DNA of 64,000 bases from Paenibacillus sp. HWE-109 (GTDB lineage: Bacteria > Bacillota > Bacilli > Paenibacillales > NBRC-103111). A model generated the notes under the pieces. It was not told the DNA's origin, ran no database searches, and saw only the letters and a list, made by a program, of their open reading frames with translations. Shown piece by piece: positions 24,980 through 31,876 of this stretch (positions within the stretch are counted from its first letter, which is position 1; each line of letters starts with the position of its first letter). The DNA lies in contig NZ_CP091881.1 in assembly GCF_022163125.1 (NCBI RefSeq), positions 3,844,001 through 3,908,000 on the forward strand, given 5' to 3'. The position numbers and the translations under genes were made by a program.

Positions 24980-26188
24980 TCATGTCAAGATGAGCTGGTC
25001 CATCACAGCGCATAAAATGCTCATCATCCGATCGATCTCCTCATCGGTAACGACAAGAGCTGGCATTAAGCGAATCGTCTGCGGGCTTGAGGAATTAATT
25101 AATAATCCAGCCTCTAGACAGGCTGCTACCAATTCCTCACCACGAGGCTCTGGAAGATCAAAAGCAAGCAGCAAGCCTTTGCCGCGAATACCGCTTAAGC
25201 CATACTTGGCCTGAACTTCACGGAGCTTAGTTTGCAAATAGGCACCTTGTTTGGCCGCTTGCGCTGGCAATTTACGCTCGATCAACTCGCCCACAACGGC
25301 CAACCCTACAGCCATCCCCAGCGGCTGCCCTGTATAAGTGCCGCCTTGATCCCCAGGTTCGAACAAATTAAACGCTTCTTTGGCCAGCATTGCTGAAAGC
25401 GGGAACCCGCCGCCAATTCCTTTGGCCAAAGTTAGCACATCCGGGGTTACACCATAGTGCTCGAAAGCGAACATCCGGCCTGTTCGACCAAGTCCGGTTT
25501 GGATCTCATCGAAAATCAGCAGCACTCCTTGCTCGTCACAGAGACTGCGCAGTTCCTTCACATAGTCCAGACTGACCTCATGAACGCCGCCTTCTCCCTG
25601 GATAAGTTCCAGCATAACCGCACATGTCTTAGGTGTTATTGCTGAACGGACAGCTTCGATGTCATTAAAAGGCACCTTGACGAAGCCAGGCATCTGCGGA
25701 GTAAACTTTTGCTCCCACTGAGGTTTGCCGGTAGCCGCCATCATCGCCAGTGTTCTGCCATGGAAGCTGCGGTTCGCTGTGATTACCTCATACGCTCCGC
25801 CTTTACGGACGGAGCCATATTTGCGTGCAAGCTTAATAGCACTTTCATTGGCCTCAGCCCCCGTGCTGCCAAAAAATACACGCTCTAACCCGCTCAGCCC
25901 TGTAAGCAACTGGGCGAACTCAATCATCGGCTTATTATAGAAAGCCGGACTCACATTAACCAGTTTGCCCGCTTGCTGCACTAAGGCATCTGCAATGACT
26001 TTGGGAGAATGCCCTAATGCAGTGACCGCCCAACCGCCGATAAAATCCAAGTACTTCTTCCCTTCCGTATCCCAGACATACATTCCTTCGCCATGCTCCA
26101 TCACGATCTGAGGCCGATTTGCTACAAATAAAATTGATGAGTTCGCTTCATGCAGAAGTTCCTCTGTACGCTCTTTGACATTTTCCAC
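24980..26188 (-). CDS. argD: Acetylornithine aminotransferase
   Basis: A class III PLP-dependent aminotransferase of 402 residues, acting in arginine synthesis (N-acetylglutamate semialdehyde to N-acetylornithine). Markers are FFGSTGAEANESAIKLARKY, RSFHGRTLAMMAATG, LLIFDEIQTGLGRTGRMFA, and the PLP Lys256 in TLAKGIGGGFPLSA. The start is GTG at 26188, 8 nt after AAAGGTGAT. Two ARG boxes overlap its promoter, which supports an arginine-biosynthetic role over the related ornithine or GABA enzymes. It stands alone, with its own promoter and terminator, apart from any arg operon in view. Confidence 0.9.
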   Translation of the reverse strand: MENVKERTEELLHEANSSILFVANRPQIVMEHGEGMYVWDTEGKKYLDFIGGWAVTALGHSPKVIADALVQQAGKLVNVSPAFYNKPMIEFAQLLTGLSGLERVFFGSTGAEANESAIKLARKYGSVRKGGAYEVITANRSFHGRTLAMMAATGKPQWEQKFTPQMPGFVKVPFNDIEAVRSAITPKTCAVMLELIQGEGGVHEVSLDYVKELRSLCDEQGVLLIFDEIQTGLGRTGRMFAFEHYGVTPDVLTLAKGIGGGFPLSAMLAKEAFNLFEPGDQGGTYTGQPLGMAVGLAVVGELIERKLPAQAAKQGAYLQTKLREVQAKYGLSGIRGKGLLLAFDLPEPRGEELVAACLEAGLLINSSSPQTIRLMPALVVTDEEIDRMMSILCAVMDQLILT

Positions 26189-26228
26189 GCTGACATCACC
26201 TTTCTGAATGTTTATTTATAAACAACAT

Positions 26229-26263
26229 TGCATAATTATACATTTATAAGTATATTTATTCAA
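26229..26263 (-). promoter_or_regulatory. argD promoter overlapped by tandem ARG boxes (ArgR/AhrC operator)
   Basis: On the minus strand TTGAAT (26258-26263) and TATAAT (26235-26240) are 17 bp apart. TGTATAATTATGCA (26229-26242) fits TGNATWWWWATNCA perfectly, and TGAATAAATATACT (26249-26262) matches 12 of 14. The two centres are 20 bp apart, about the spacing needed for one ArgR hexamer. The boxes cover both the -10 and the -35 elements, so repression by arginine is expected. Confidence 0.8.
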
Positions 26264-26285
26264 CCATAATTTGGAGCAGCCGCAA

Positions 26286-26325
26286 ATAAAAAACCGTCAG
26301 GAGGTTGAAAGTCACCCCTGACGGT
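26286..26325 (-). terminator. Terminator of the 54-residue gene
   Basis: ACCGTCAGG (26293-26301) pairs with CCTGACGGT (26317-26325). On the minus strand TTTTTTATTT follows. Confidence 0.88.
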
Positions 26326-26344
26326 CCCTATTCCGATTCGCGTT

Positions 26345-26509
26345 CTAATCACGATCTTCAGGATCGTCGGTCGAGAACGCTTTTTTTACATTATCCATGA
26401 TTTCCTCGACAGCCTCACTCACCATATCCGTGGATGTCGTACCCTCTTCATCTGGTTGAGTTGGAATCGTATCGTTGCATACACGATCAAAATAATGACT
26501 TTTATCCAT
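26345..26509 (-). CDS. Hypothetical 54-residue acidic protein
   Basis: The frame starts MDKSHYFDRVCNDTIPTQPD and ends STDDPEDRD. An ideal AGGAGG site lies 7 nt upstream of the ATG, and a strong terminator follows 20 bp after the stop, so this is a real single-gene unit. The middle (about residues 28-45) is a probable amphipathic helix; both ends are acidic and likely disordered. One Cys is present. No family is recognised. It lies between argD and the kdu operon, in the opposite direction to the latter. Confidence 0.75.
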   Translation of the reverse strand: MDKSHYFDRVCNDTIPTQPDEEGTTSTDMVSEAVEEIMDNVKKAFSTDDPEDRD

Positions 26510-26598
26510 AGAATAACCTCCTGTAAGGTTGTTGTTTACATCTTCTGTCCCCTTTATTCACCGAATAGGCAAGATTTGAAACAACAAACGGAAAACCC

Positions 26599-26627
26599 TT
26601 GCTTAATCTGGGTGATTGGAGTAAATT
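26599..26627 (+). promoter_or_regulatory. Promoter of the kdu operon
   Basis: TTGCTT (26599-26604) and TAAATT (26622-26627) are 17 bp apart. Downstream, ATATGAACGTATAT (26633-26646) is a partial dyad that could bind the DeoR regulator encoded in the operon. Confidence 0.6.
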
Positions 26628-26683
26628 AAACCTATATGAACGTATATCAACACAAATAAACCAACCTAAGGAGAGATTAACCC

Positions 26684-27517
26684 ATGGATATTCGCTACGC
26701 ATCCCACCCTAATGAAGTCAAACAATTTGATACGGAACGCCTTCAAGCTGAGTTTCAAATTAATTCGCTGTTCACAGCTAATGAGATTACACTTGTATAC
26801 TCTCACGTAGACCGTTTCATTATCGGTGGTGTTCTTCCGATTACAGGTTCGCTTCAACTGCAAGCAGACAAGAAAGAAATGGCCGCTGATTACTTCCTGG
26901 AGCGCCGCGAGATCGGCATCATCAATGTCGGCGGTCCTGGTACAATTACAGTTGACGGCACCGTATACAACATGGCATCCAAGGATGGCATCTTTATCGG
27001 TCTTGGCTCCAAAGAAATCTCATTTGCAAGTGACAATGCCGCTGATCCAGCCAAATTCTACTTCAACTCTACACCAGCGCACCAAACGTATCCAACAGTG
27101 AAAATCTCCATCAGTGAAGCTACACCAGCTCACTTAGGCAGTATCAATACGTCCAATGAGCGCACGATTTATAAATATATCCACACAGGCGGCGCACAAA
27201 GCTGTCAACTCGTTATGGGCATGACGCTGTTGAAACCGGGCAACATGTGGAACACGATGCCTTCTCATACGCATAACCGCCGTTCCGAAGTGTACTTCTA
27301 CTTCGATATGCCGGAAGATGCGGTTGTTTTCCATATGATGGGCGAGCCGCAACAAACGCGCCACGTTGTTATGCGCAATGAGCAAGCGGTAATCTCCCCA
27401 AGCTGGTCCATCCATAGCGGTGTAGGCACGAATAACTACACATTCATTTGGGGTATGGCCGGCGAAAATCAAATTTTCGACGATATGGACCCAGTCGCGA
27501 TGAAAGACCTTAAATAG
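26684..27517 (+). CDS. kduI: 5-dehydro-4-deoxy-D-glucuronate isomerase
   Basis: KduI isomerises 5-keto-4-deoxyuronate to 2,5-diketo-3-deoxygluconate, a step in breakdown of pectin-derived unsaturated uronates. The 277-residue sequence aligns over its whole length with the family: MDIRYASHPNEVKQFDTERL at the start, and the metal-binding double-cupin region TMPSHTHNRRSEVYFYFDMP with its His and Glu ligands, then SPSWSIHSGVGT. AAGGAGAG precedes the ATG. It is the first gene of a four-gene operon with a DeoR regulator, kduD and a TIM-barrel isomerase. Confidence 0.95.
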   Translation: MDIRYASHPNEVKQFDTERLQAEFQINSLFTANEITLVYSHVDRFIIGGVLPITGSLQLQADKKEMAADYFLERREIGIINVGGPGTITVDGTVYNMASKDGIFIGLGSKEISFASDNAADPAKFYFNSTPAHQTYPTVKISISEATPAHLGSINTSNERTIYKYIHTGGAQSCQLVMGMTLLKPGNMWNTMPSHTHNRRSEVYFYFDMPEDAVVFHMMGEPQQTRHVVMRNEQAVISPSWSIHSGVGTNNYTFIWGMAGENQIFDDMDPVAMKDLK

Positions 27518-27524
27518 ACAACCA

Positions 27525-28280
27525 ATGAACCCATTACGCAGGTATGAAACTATCATGGAAATCCTGCTGTCACAGAAAGAAGTCACCGTTAACGAGCTTA
27601 GCGAGCGACTCGATGTGACAGGCAAAACGATTCGCGAGGATCTCGCCAAACTCGAGGAAAAAGGCCTGCTTCTCCGCATTCACGGCGGCGCGATGCTAGC
27701 CCAGAGCGATCAGCTGGGCATCCTTTCGGCCAAAGAGCCGAATATCAAGCATGCCGATCAGAAATCGGAGATTGCCACGCTCGCTCTGCGCTACATTCAG
27801 CCCAGAGACATTATTGCCCTCGACGGCGGCGGCACAACATTAGAAATTGCTAGGCGGCTGGATAATCAGCCGCTTACTGTTGTCACCAATGATCTCTATA
27901 TCATCTCAGAGCTTGTCCACAAAGATGAGATCCGCTTGGTGGTACCGGGAGGCTACCGGCTTCGCAACATGCTTGCAGGTCCTGAAGCTTCGGAGTATAT
28001 AAGCAAGCTCAACATTCAGAAATCATTTATTTCTGCCACTGGCGTTCATTTGCAGCATGGCTTTACGATCTATACAAGTGATCTTGTCGATTATAAGCGT
28101 GCCTTGATTAAGTCCAGTGCTATCGTATATGGCGTTGTCGATCATTACAAATTCGGTCAATGCGCATTGCGAACCTTTGCGGCGCTATCTGAGGTAGCCA
28201 TGATCCTAACGGATCGTTCGCTCCCCGCCGAAACAGCCCAACAGTTTACAGAAGCAGGCGTTCCGATTGTAACTCACTAG
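27525..28280 (+). CDS. DeoR-family transcriptional regulator
   Basis: A 251-residue DeoR protein. The N-terminal winged helix spans about residues 5-60 (VNELSERLDVTGKTIREDLA). The C-terminal sugar-phosphate sensing domain contains DIIALDGGGTTLEIARRL and LTVVTNDLYIISEL, then the conserved GG-Y-R block in VVPGGYRLRNMLAG. It is embedded between kduI and kduD, 7 bp after kduI, and has no good ribosome site of its own, so translation is probably coupled to kduI. It likely represses its own operon, with a uronate catabolite such as KDG-phosphate as inducer (inference). Confidence 0.9.
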   Translation: MNPLRRYETIMEILLSQKEVTVNELSERLDVTGKTIREDLAKLEEKGLLLRIHGGAMLAQSDQLGILSAKEPNIKHADQKSEIATLALRYIQPRDIIALDGGGTTLEIARRLDNQPLTVVTNDLYIISELVHKDEIRLVVPGGYRLRNMLAGPEASEYISKLNIQKSFISATGVHLQHGFTIYTSDLVDYKRALIKSSAIVYGVVDHYKFGQCALRTFAALSEVAMILTDRSLPAETAQQFTEAGVPIVTH

Positions 28281-28298
28281 TGATAAGGAGCATTGTTC

Positions 28299-29051
28299 AT
28301 GACACTTTTTAATTTAGCAGGCAAAACAGCTTTCGTAACCGGCGCTTCCGGCGGTCTTGGTCAAGCGATGGCCATCGGACTTGCTGAAGCTGGCGCGAAT
28401 GTGATTGCCGTTTCCTCTTCCGAAAGCGTACAAACTGTAGAAGCTATCCGCGCGTTGGGCGGCAAAGCCGAACTGATAGCGGCAGATCTTAGCAACGAAG
28501 ACATCCTGGAGGATGTTGTGAATAAAGCAATCGGTTTCTATGGCAGTATCGACATTCTCGTGAATAATGCGGGCATCATCCGCCGTACGCCAGCTGTTGA
28601 TCATGGCCGTCAAGATTGGCATGACGTCATTGACTTAAACTTGAACTCCGCCTTTTTCTTATGCCAATTGATTGGACGCCATATGATTGAACGCGGCAGC
28701 GGCAAAATCATCAATATCGCCTCCATGCTCACTTATCAAGGCGGTATTAACGTGCCTGGCTATACAGCGAGCAAACATGCGATTGCCGGCGTGACGAAAG
28801 CGCTAGCCAACGAATGGGCTGGAAAAGGCATTCAGATCAACGCGATTGCTCCTGGTTATATGACAACGAACAACACAGCACCAATTCTAAAAGACGAGAA
28901 ACGCACACAATCGATCACCGATCGTATTCCGGCAGGTCGTTGGGGATCTCCGGAGGATCTCAAAGGTCCGGTTGTCTTCTTATCCTCCACAGCTTCAGAC
29001 TATATGAACGGTCACGTGCTTTGCGTGGACGGCGGATGGATGGCGAGATAA
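28299..29051 (+). CDS. kduD: 2-dehydro-3-deoxy-D-gluconate 5-dehydrogenase
   Basis: A short-chain dehydrogenase of 250 residues that reduces 2,5-diketo-3-deoxygluconate to KDG with NADH. The cofactor motif is FVTGASGGLGQAMAIGLAEA. NNAGIIRRTPA and the catalytic Ser-Tyr-Lys set in INIASMLTYQGG and PGYTASKHAIAG agree with the KduD subgroup, as does the C terminus GHVLCVDGGWMAR. The ATG at 28299 is chosen because AAGGAG lies 8 nt before it; an in-frame TTG six bases earlier is too close. Its stop overlaps the next start by one base (TAATG). Confidence 0.94.
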   Translation: MTLFNLAGKTAFVTGASGGLGQAMAIGLAEAGANVIAVSSSESVQTVEAIRALGGKAELIAADLSNEDILEDVVNKAIGFYGSIDILVNNAGIIRRTPAVDHGRQDWHDVIDLNLNSAFFLCQLIGRHMIERGSGKIINIASMLTYQGGINVPGYTASKHAIAGVTKALANEWAGKGIQINAIAPGYMTTNNTAPILKDEKRTQSITDRIPAGRWGSPEDLKGPVVFLSSTASDYMNGHVLCVDGGWMAR

Positions 29052-29881
29052 TGGGGATTGGCACGTTAGCTCATACAGTCGGACAGCTGCCACTGAAGCA
29101 ACTAACGGAGAAGCTTAGCGGACGAGGCGTCGACTTCGTACAATTGGCGCTCAGCAAAGCGATTCGTGATATCGACACAAGTATTGGCAAACTCAGTCCC
29201 GCACTAGCGAACCATATCGGCGAGCAGTTTCATCGTTCTGGCATACGTATCGGCGTACTCGGCTGCTATATCAATCCGATTCATCCAGACCCGCAGCAGC
29301 GGCGTCTTGAGATCAATCGGTTCAAAGAGCATCTGCGATTTGCCCGAGATTTCGGGACTTCCATCGTCGCAACAGAAACCGCTGAATTAACGACTTATCT
29401 CGCTCACGATGCTGAGCGTTATGAAGATATTGGCTGGACGACACTTAAACAAACCGTCGAGGAACTAGCAGAGGAAGCGGAACGCTGGGGTGTTTTCATC
29501 GGTTTGGAGCCTGTTGCCACACATACACTGTCCAGCAGTGCAAAAATGGCACGGATTCTGGAAGAAGTTCCCTCCAGCAATCTGGGCGTCGTCTTTGATC
29601 CGGTCAACTTGCTCCCGATCGCGGCAATTGAATCGCAGGAAGCATTTCTCGATCAAGCTTTTGCTGCCTTCGGAGACCGGATCGTTCTTGCTCATTTGAA
29701 GGATGTTAACGTGCAAAGTGATACACTCGAGGCCGTGCGCTCAGGGCATGGTATTTTCCAAACAAAATCCTTTCTGGACAAGCTTCATCAAGCCAAGCCA
29801 GGCGTTGATATTTCGTTAGAGATGGTCTCCGATGATAATTTGGATGCCACCATTCAATATGTAAGAGGTCTACTGGGATAA
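29051..29881 (+). CDS. Sugar phosphate isomerase/epimerase-like TIM barrel protein
   Basis: This 276-residue protein belongs to the xylose-isomerase-like (AP endonuclease 2) superfamily. Probable metal ligands are the Glu in VATETAEL, the Glu in VFIGLEPVAT, the Asp in LGVVFDPVNLL, the His in LAHLKDVNV and the Glu in ISLEMV. The start is the ATG overlapping the kduD stop; an extended upstream frame is only an overlap with kduD. No named enzyme is recognised. As the last gene of the kdu operon it may isomerise a uronate or KDG-related intermediate. Function open. Confidence 0.75.
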   Translation: MGIGTLAHTVGQLPLKQLTEKLSGRGVDFVQLALSKAIRDIDTSIGKLSPALANHIGEQFHRSGIRIGVLGCYINPIHPDPQQRRLEINRFKEHLRFARDFGTSIVATETAELTTYLAHDAERYEDIGWTTLKQTVEELAEEAERWGVFIGLEPVATHTLSSSAKMARILEEVPSSNLGVVFDPVNLLPIAAIESQEAFLDQAFAAFGDRIVLAHLKDVNVQSDTLEAVRSGHGIFQTKSFLDKLHQAKPGVDISLEMVSDDNLDATIQYVRGLLG

Positions 29882-29888
29882 AAATCAG

Positions 29889-29935
29889 GGCTGCCTTTAA
29901 GTAGTTATATCTACTTGAAAGCAGCCCCTTTGGGG
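29889..29935 (+). terminator. Terminator of the kdu operon
   Basis: GGGCTGC (29889-29895) pairs with GCAGCCC (29922-29928), with an inner AGTAG/CTACT stem. The convergent gene at 29949 ends close by, so the hairpin may serve both. Confidence 0.8.
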
Positions 29936-29948
29936 CTCGTTAAATCGC

Positions 29949-30422
29949 TTACTTTTTGATATCCGGCTCCGTTAGAACCGTATAAGAATTCCCCAAATGA
30001 CGCTGCAGCGCCTTCAGTGCAGCAACACCAACAGCAATATCATCTTCCCCGGCCCCTCCGCTGACACCGACACCCCCGATGACAGTTCCATTAACCACAA
30101 TAGGAATGCCGCCAACGAAAATAGCAAACTTGCCCGGCATCATCGCATGTATGCCAAAAGCTTCCCCATGTATCGTCGCCGGCCCCCCAGGCTGCGTGAA
30201 TAAATGCGTCGAACGCCTGTGACCGCTGGCGGTGAAGGCTTTGGCAATCGCCATGTCCGGACTCGTATTCCGAGCGCCATTCATTCGTTCCAACGCAATC
30301 AAGTACCCGCCATCATCGACAATGCAGATCGTCTCCGCTGTGCCGGCCGCTCTTGCTGCTTCAATACCCGCTTCTATCATGACCTTCGCTTCTTCTAATT
30401 CCAATTTTAATACGGATTTCAT
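29949..30422 (-). CDS. GlcG/HbpS family (DUF336) protein
   Basis: A 157-residue protein of the GlcG/HbpS fold. It begins KSVLKLELEEAKVMIEAGIE and contains the family blocks ICIVDDGGYLIALERMNGA, DMAIAKAFTASG and GVSGGAGEDDIAVGVAAL. Members bind haem or cobalamin-like ligands, or act as small accessory proteins near sugar and diol catabolism genes. I place the start at 30422, where GGAGGAGGGGG lies 7 nt upstream; the longer open frame lacks homology. It converges on the kdu operon. Ligand unknown. Confidence 0.85.
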   Translation of the reverse strand: MKSVLKLELEEAKVMIEAGIEAARAAGTAETICIVDDGGYLIALERMNGARNTSPDMAIAKAFTASGHRRSTHLFTQPGGPATIHGEAFGIHAMMPGKFAIFVGGIPIVVNGTVIGGVGVSGGAGEDDIAVGVAALKALQRHLGNSYTVLTEPDIKK

Positions 30423-30533
30423 GCATGGACCCCCTCCTCCCTGTAAACTCCTATTCGCCTGAGTGCAAACTCCTCTTCCATTCATATGGGGATAACACAG
30501 GAATAAGTCTTGCTGTTCGTTCGAAAAATGAGA

Positions 30534-30562
30534 TTGAAGTTTTAGGATAACAATTGTAAAAT
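30534..30562 (+). promoter_or_regulatory. Promoter of the ZTP riboswitch - pfpI unit
   Basis: TTGAAG (30534-30539) and TAAAAT (30557-30562) are 17 bp apart. Transcription would begin about 7 nt later, directly in front of the aptamer. Confidence 0.7.
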
Positions 30563-30575
30563 ACTTGTAATTGAA

Positions 30576-30645
30576 CCGATGTGTAACTGGCGTAAACATG
30601 GGGTACCATGAGGGAGCACATTGCAGACAGCCGTACGCCTGGGCA
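30576..30645 (+). promoter_or_regulatory. ZTP (pfl) riboswitch aptamer
   Basis: The sequence fits the pfl consensus along its whole length. P1 is GATGTG (30578-30583) with CACAT (30617-30621). The conserved AACTGGCG follows, then a P2 hairpin CATGG-GGTA-CCATG, then the invariant GGGAGC, and finally CGCCTGGGCA (30636-30645), the 3' domain that forms the pseudoknot and ligand site. Spacing between the two domains is short, as is common. It binds ZTP/ZMP (AICAR phosphates), which accumulate when 10-formyl-tetrahydrofolate is short. A terminator follows at once, so ligand binding should allow read-through. Confidence 0.92.
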
Positions 30646-30646
30646 A

Positions 30647-30677
30647 AGTATTTGATCACAGATCAAGTGCTTTTTTT
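30647..30677 (+). terminator. Riboswitch expression-platform terminator
   Basis: AGTATTTGATC (30647-30657) pairs with GATCAAGTGCT (30661-30671), with a perfect TTGATC/GATCAA core, followed by a 7-T run (30671-30677). It starts one base after the aptamer's conserved CCTGGGCA, so aptamer and terminator compete directly. Confidence 0.88.
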
Positions 30678-30712
30678 GTTTTATGGACAATAGAAAGGTC
30701 AGGTGCATCACT

Positions 30713-31312
30713 ATGAAAATTGCCTTCGTTTTGTTTGATGGTGTAACAACGCTAGACTTCACAGGGTTCTATGAAGCAATTACTTGGCTGCGGATACTGG
30801 GGGCAAAAGCTGATGTTTCCTGGGACTTCTGTGCCATGCAAGAGGAAATAACCGATGATCGCGGGTTAACAATGAAAGCTAATCGTGTCTCTCCCGATCT
30901 TTCCGGTTATGGTTTGGTATTTGTCCCCGGTGGATTTGCAACCCGTCAACTACGATATGATGCTGACTTTATCGCATGGCTCCAAACTGCATCTGCCGCG
31001 ACTTACAAAGTTTCTGTCTGCACAGGCGCATTGCTGCTTGGGGCAGCCGGTTTTCTTAAAGGCAAGAAGGCCACAACCAATCCATCAGCTTATGAATTAT
31101 TAGCCCCTTACTGTGCGGAGGTTATCGAAACACGCCTTGTCAAAGACGGAAATCTCTTTACCGGAGGCGGCGTTTCGGCCTCGCTCGACTTAGGCTTGTT
31201 TGTCGTTGAATCCCTTACGGATTCCGGGTTCGTGCAGCAAGTACAAGTGAAGATGGACTATCCCTACTATCGCGCAGGGCAATATTCTGTGATATCTACA
31301 AAACTAATTTAA
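30713..31312 (+). CDS. DJ-1/PfpI family protein
   Basis: A 199-residue DJ-1/PfpI protein. The fold starts KIAFVLFDGVTTLDFTGFYE, an acidic residue near the active site is in the first loop, and the nucleophile elbow is VSVCTGALLLGAAG with Cys103. Closest functional classes are isocyanide hydratase-like and glyoxalase/chaperone-like members; sequence alone does not decide. I choose ATG 30713 (MKIAF) with AGGTG upstream; an earlier in-frame start overlaps the riboswitch terminator tail. A ZTP riboswitch controls it, linking it to folate or one-carbon stress. Its 3' end takes part in a tandem duplication. Confidence 0.88.
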   Translation: MKIAFVLFDGVTTLDFTGFYEAITWLRILGAKADVSWDFCAMQEEITDDRGLTMKANRVSPDLSGYGLVFVPGGFATRQLRYDADFIAWLQTASAATYKVSVCTGALLLGAAGFLKGKKATTNPSAYELLAPYCAEVIETRLVKDGNLFTGGGVSASLDLGLFVVESLTDSGFVQQVQVKMDYPYYRAGQYSVISTKLI

Positions 31313-31335
31313 CAGGAATTCCTCCTGCTATTTTT
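31311..31335 (+). terminator. Weak terminator after pfpI
   Basis: CAGGA (31313-31317) and TCCTG (31323-31327) with a 5-nt loop, followed by CTATTTTTG. The same element recurs in the duplicated copy. Confidence 0.4.
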
Positions 31336-31533
31336 GTCAAAACCACTCTATTCCGCCATCTAACGGGAAAAACTCCCTCTATTTTCTGAGAATATCGCAA
31401 TTCAGCGAGCATTCATCAGAAGTAGAGGGAGCTTTTCCATTTAATCCAACTTTTCAGGCGGAAATCGATAAAATAGCGGGAGCTTTTCCTGTTAGCTTAG
31501 GAGGAGAAGCAAAAAAACTGCACATCTTCCGCT

Positions 31534-31650
31534 ACTTAGGCTTGTTTGTCGTTGAATCCCTTACGGATTCCGGGTTTGTGCAGCAAGTACAAGTGAAGAT
31601 GGACTATCCTTACTATCGCGCAGGGCTATATTCTGTGATATCTACAAAAC
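31534..31650 (+). pseudogene. Duplicated 3' fragment of the DJ-1/PfpI gene
   Basis: It repeats the last 40 or so codons of the intact gene (FVVESLTDSGFVQQVQVKMD is identical), starting inside the gene without a promoter or ribosome site. A 2-bp deletion alters the final codons and removes the stop. It is a by-product of the tandem duplication, not a functional gene. Confidence 0.85.
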
Positions 31651-31876
31651 TATTAACAGGAATTCCTCCTGCTATTTTTGTCAAAACCACTCTATTCCGC
31701 CATCTAACGGGAAAAACTCCCTCTATCTTCTGAGAATATCGCAATTCAGCGAGCATTCATCAGAAGTAGAGGGAGCTTTTCCATGTAATCCAACTTTTCA
31801 GGCGGAAATCGATAAAATAGCAGGAGCTTTTCCTGTTTAGCTTAGGAGGAGGAGCAAAAAAGCTGCACATCTTCCG

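Noticed and set aside
22300..26646. A common DeoR operator (ATGAACRTA) upstream of kdgF and kduI
   Set aside because: The shared motif (22311-22320 region and 26636-26645) is too short and imperfect to claim.
27134..27679. A 181-residue minus-strand frame
   Set aside because: It is antisense to kduI and the start of the DeoR gene, both of which are certain.
28814..29050. Extended N terminus of the TIM-barrel isomerase gene overlapping kduD
   Set aside because: The extra 79 residues are a shadow of kduD in another frame. Homology starts at the ATG that overlaps the kduD stop.
30423..30659. Longer start for the GlcG/HbpS-like gene
   Set aside because: The upstream extension runs through the riboswitch antisense, has no family sequence, and the ribosome site GGAGGAGGGGG fits ATG 30422.
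31542..31733. A separate 63-residue protein downstream of pfpI
   Set aside because: It is the duplicated 3' fragment of the PfpI gene read through a 2-bp deletion, with no start signals of its own.
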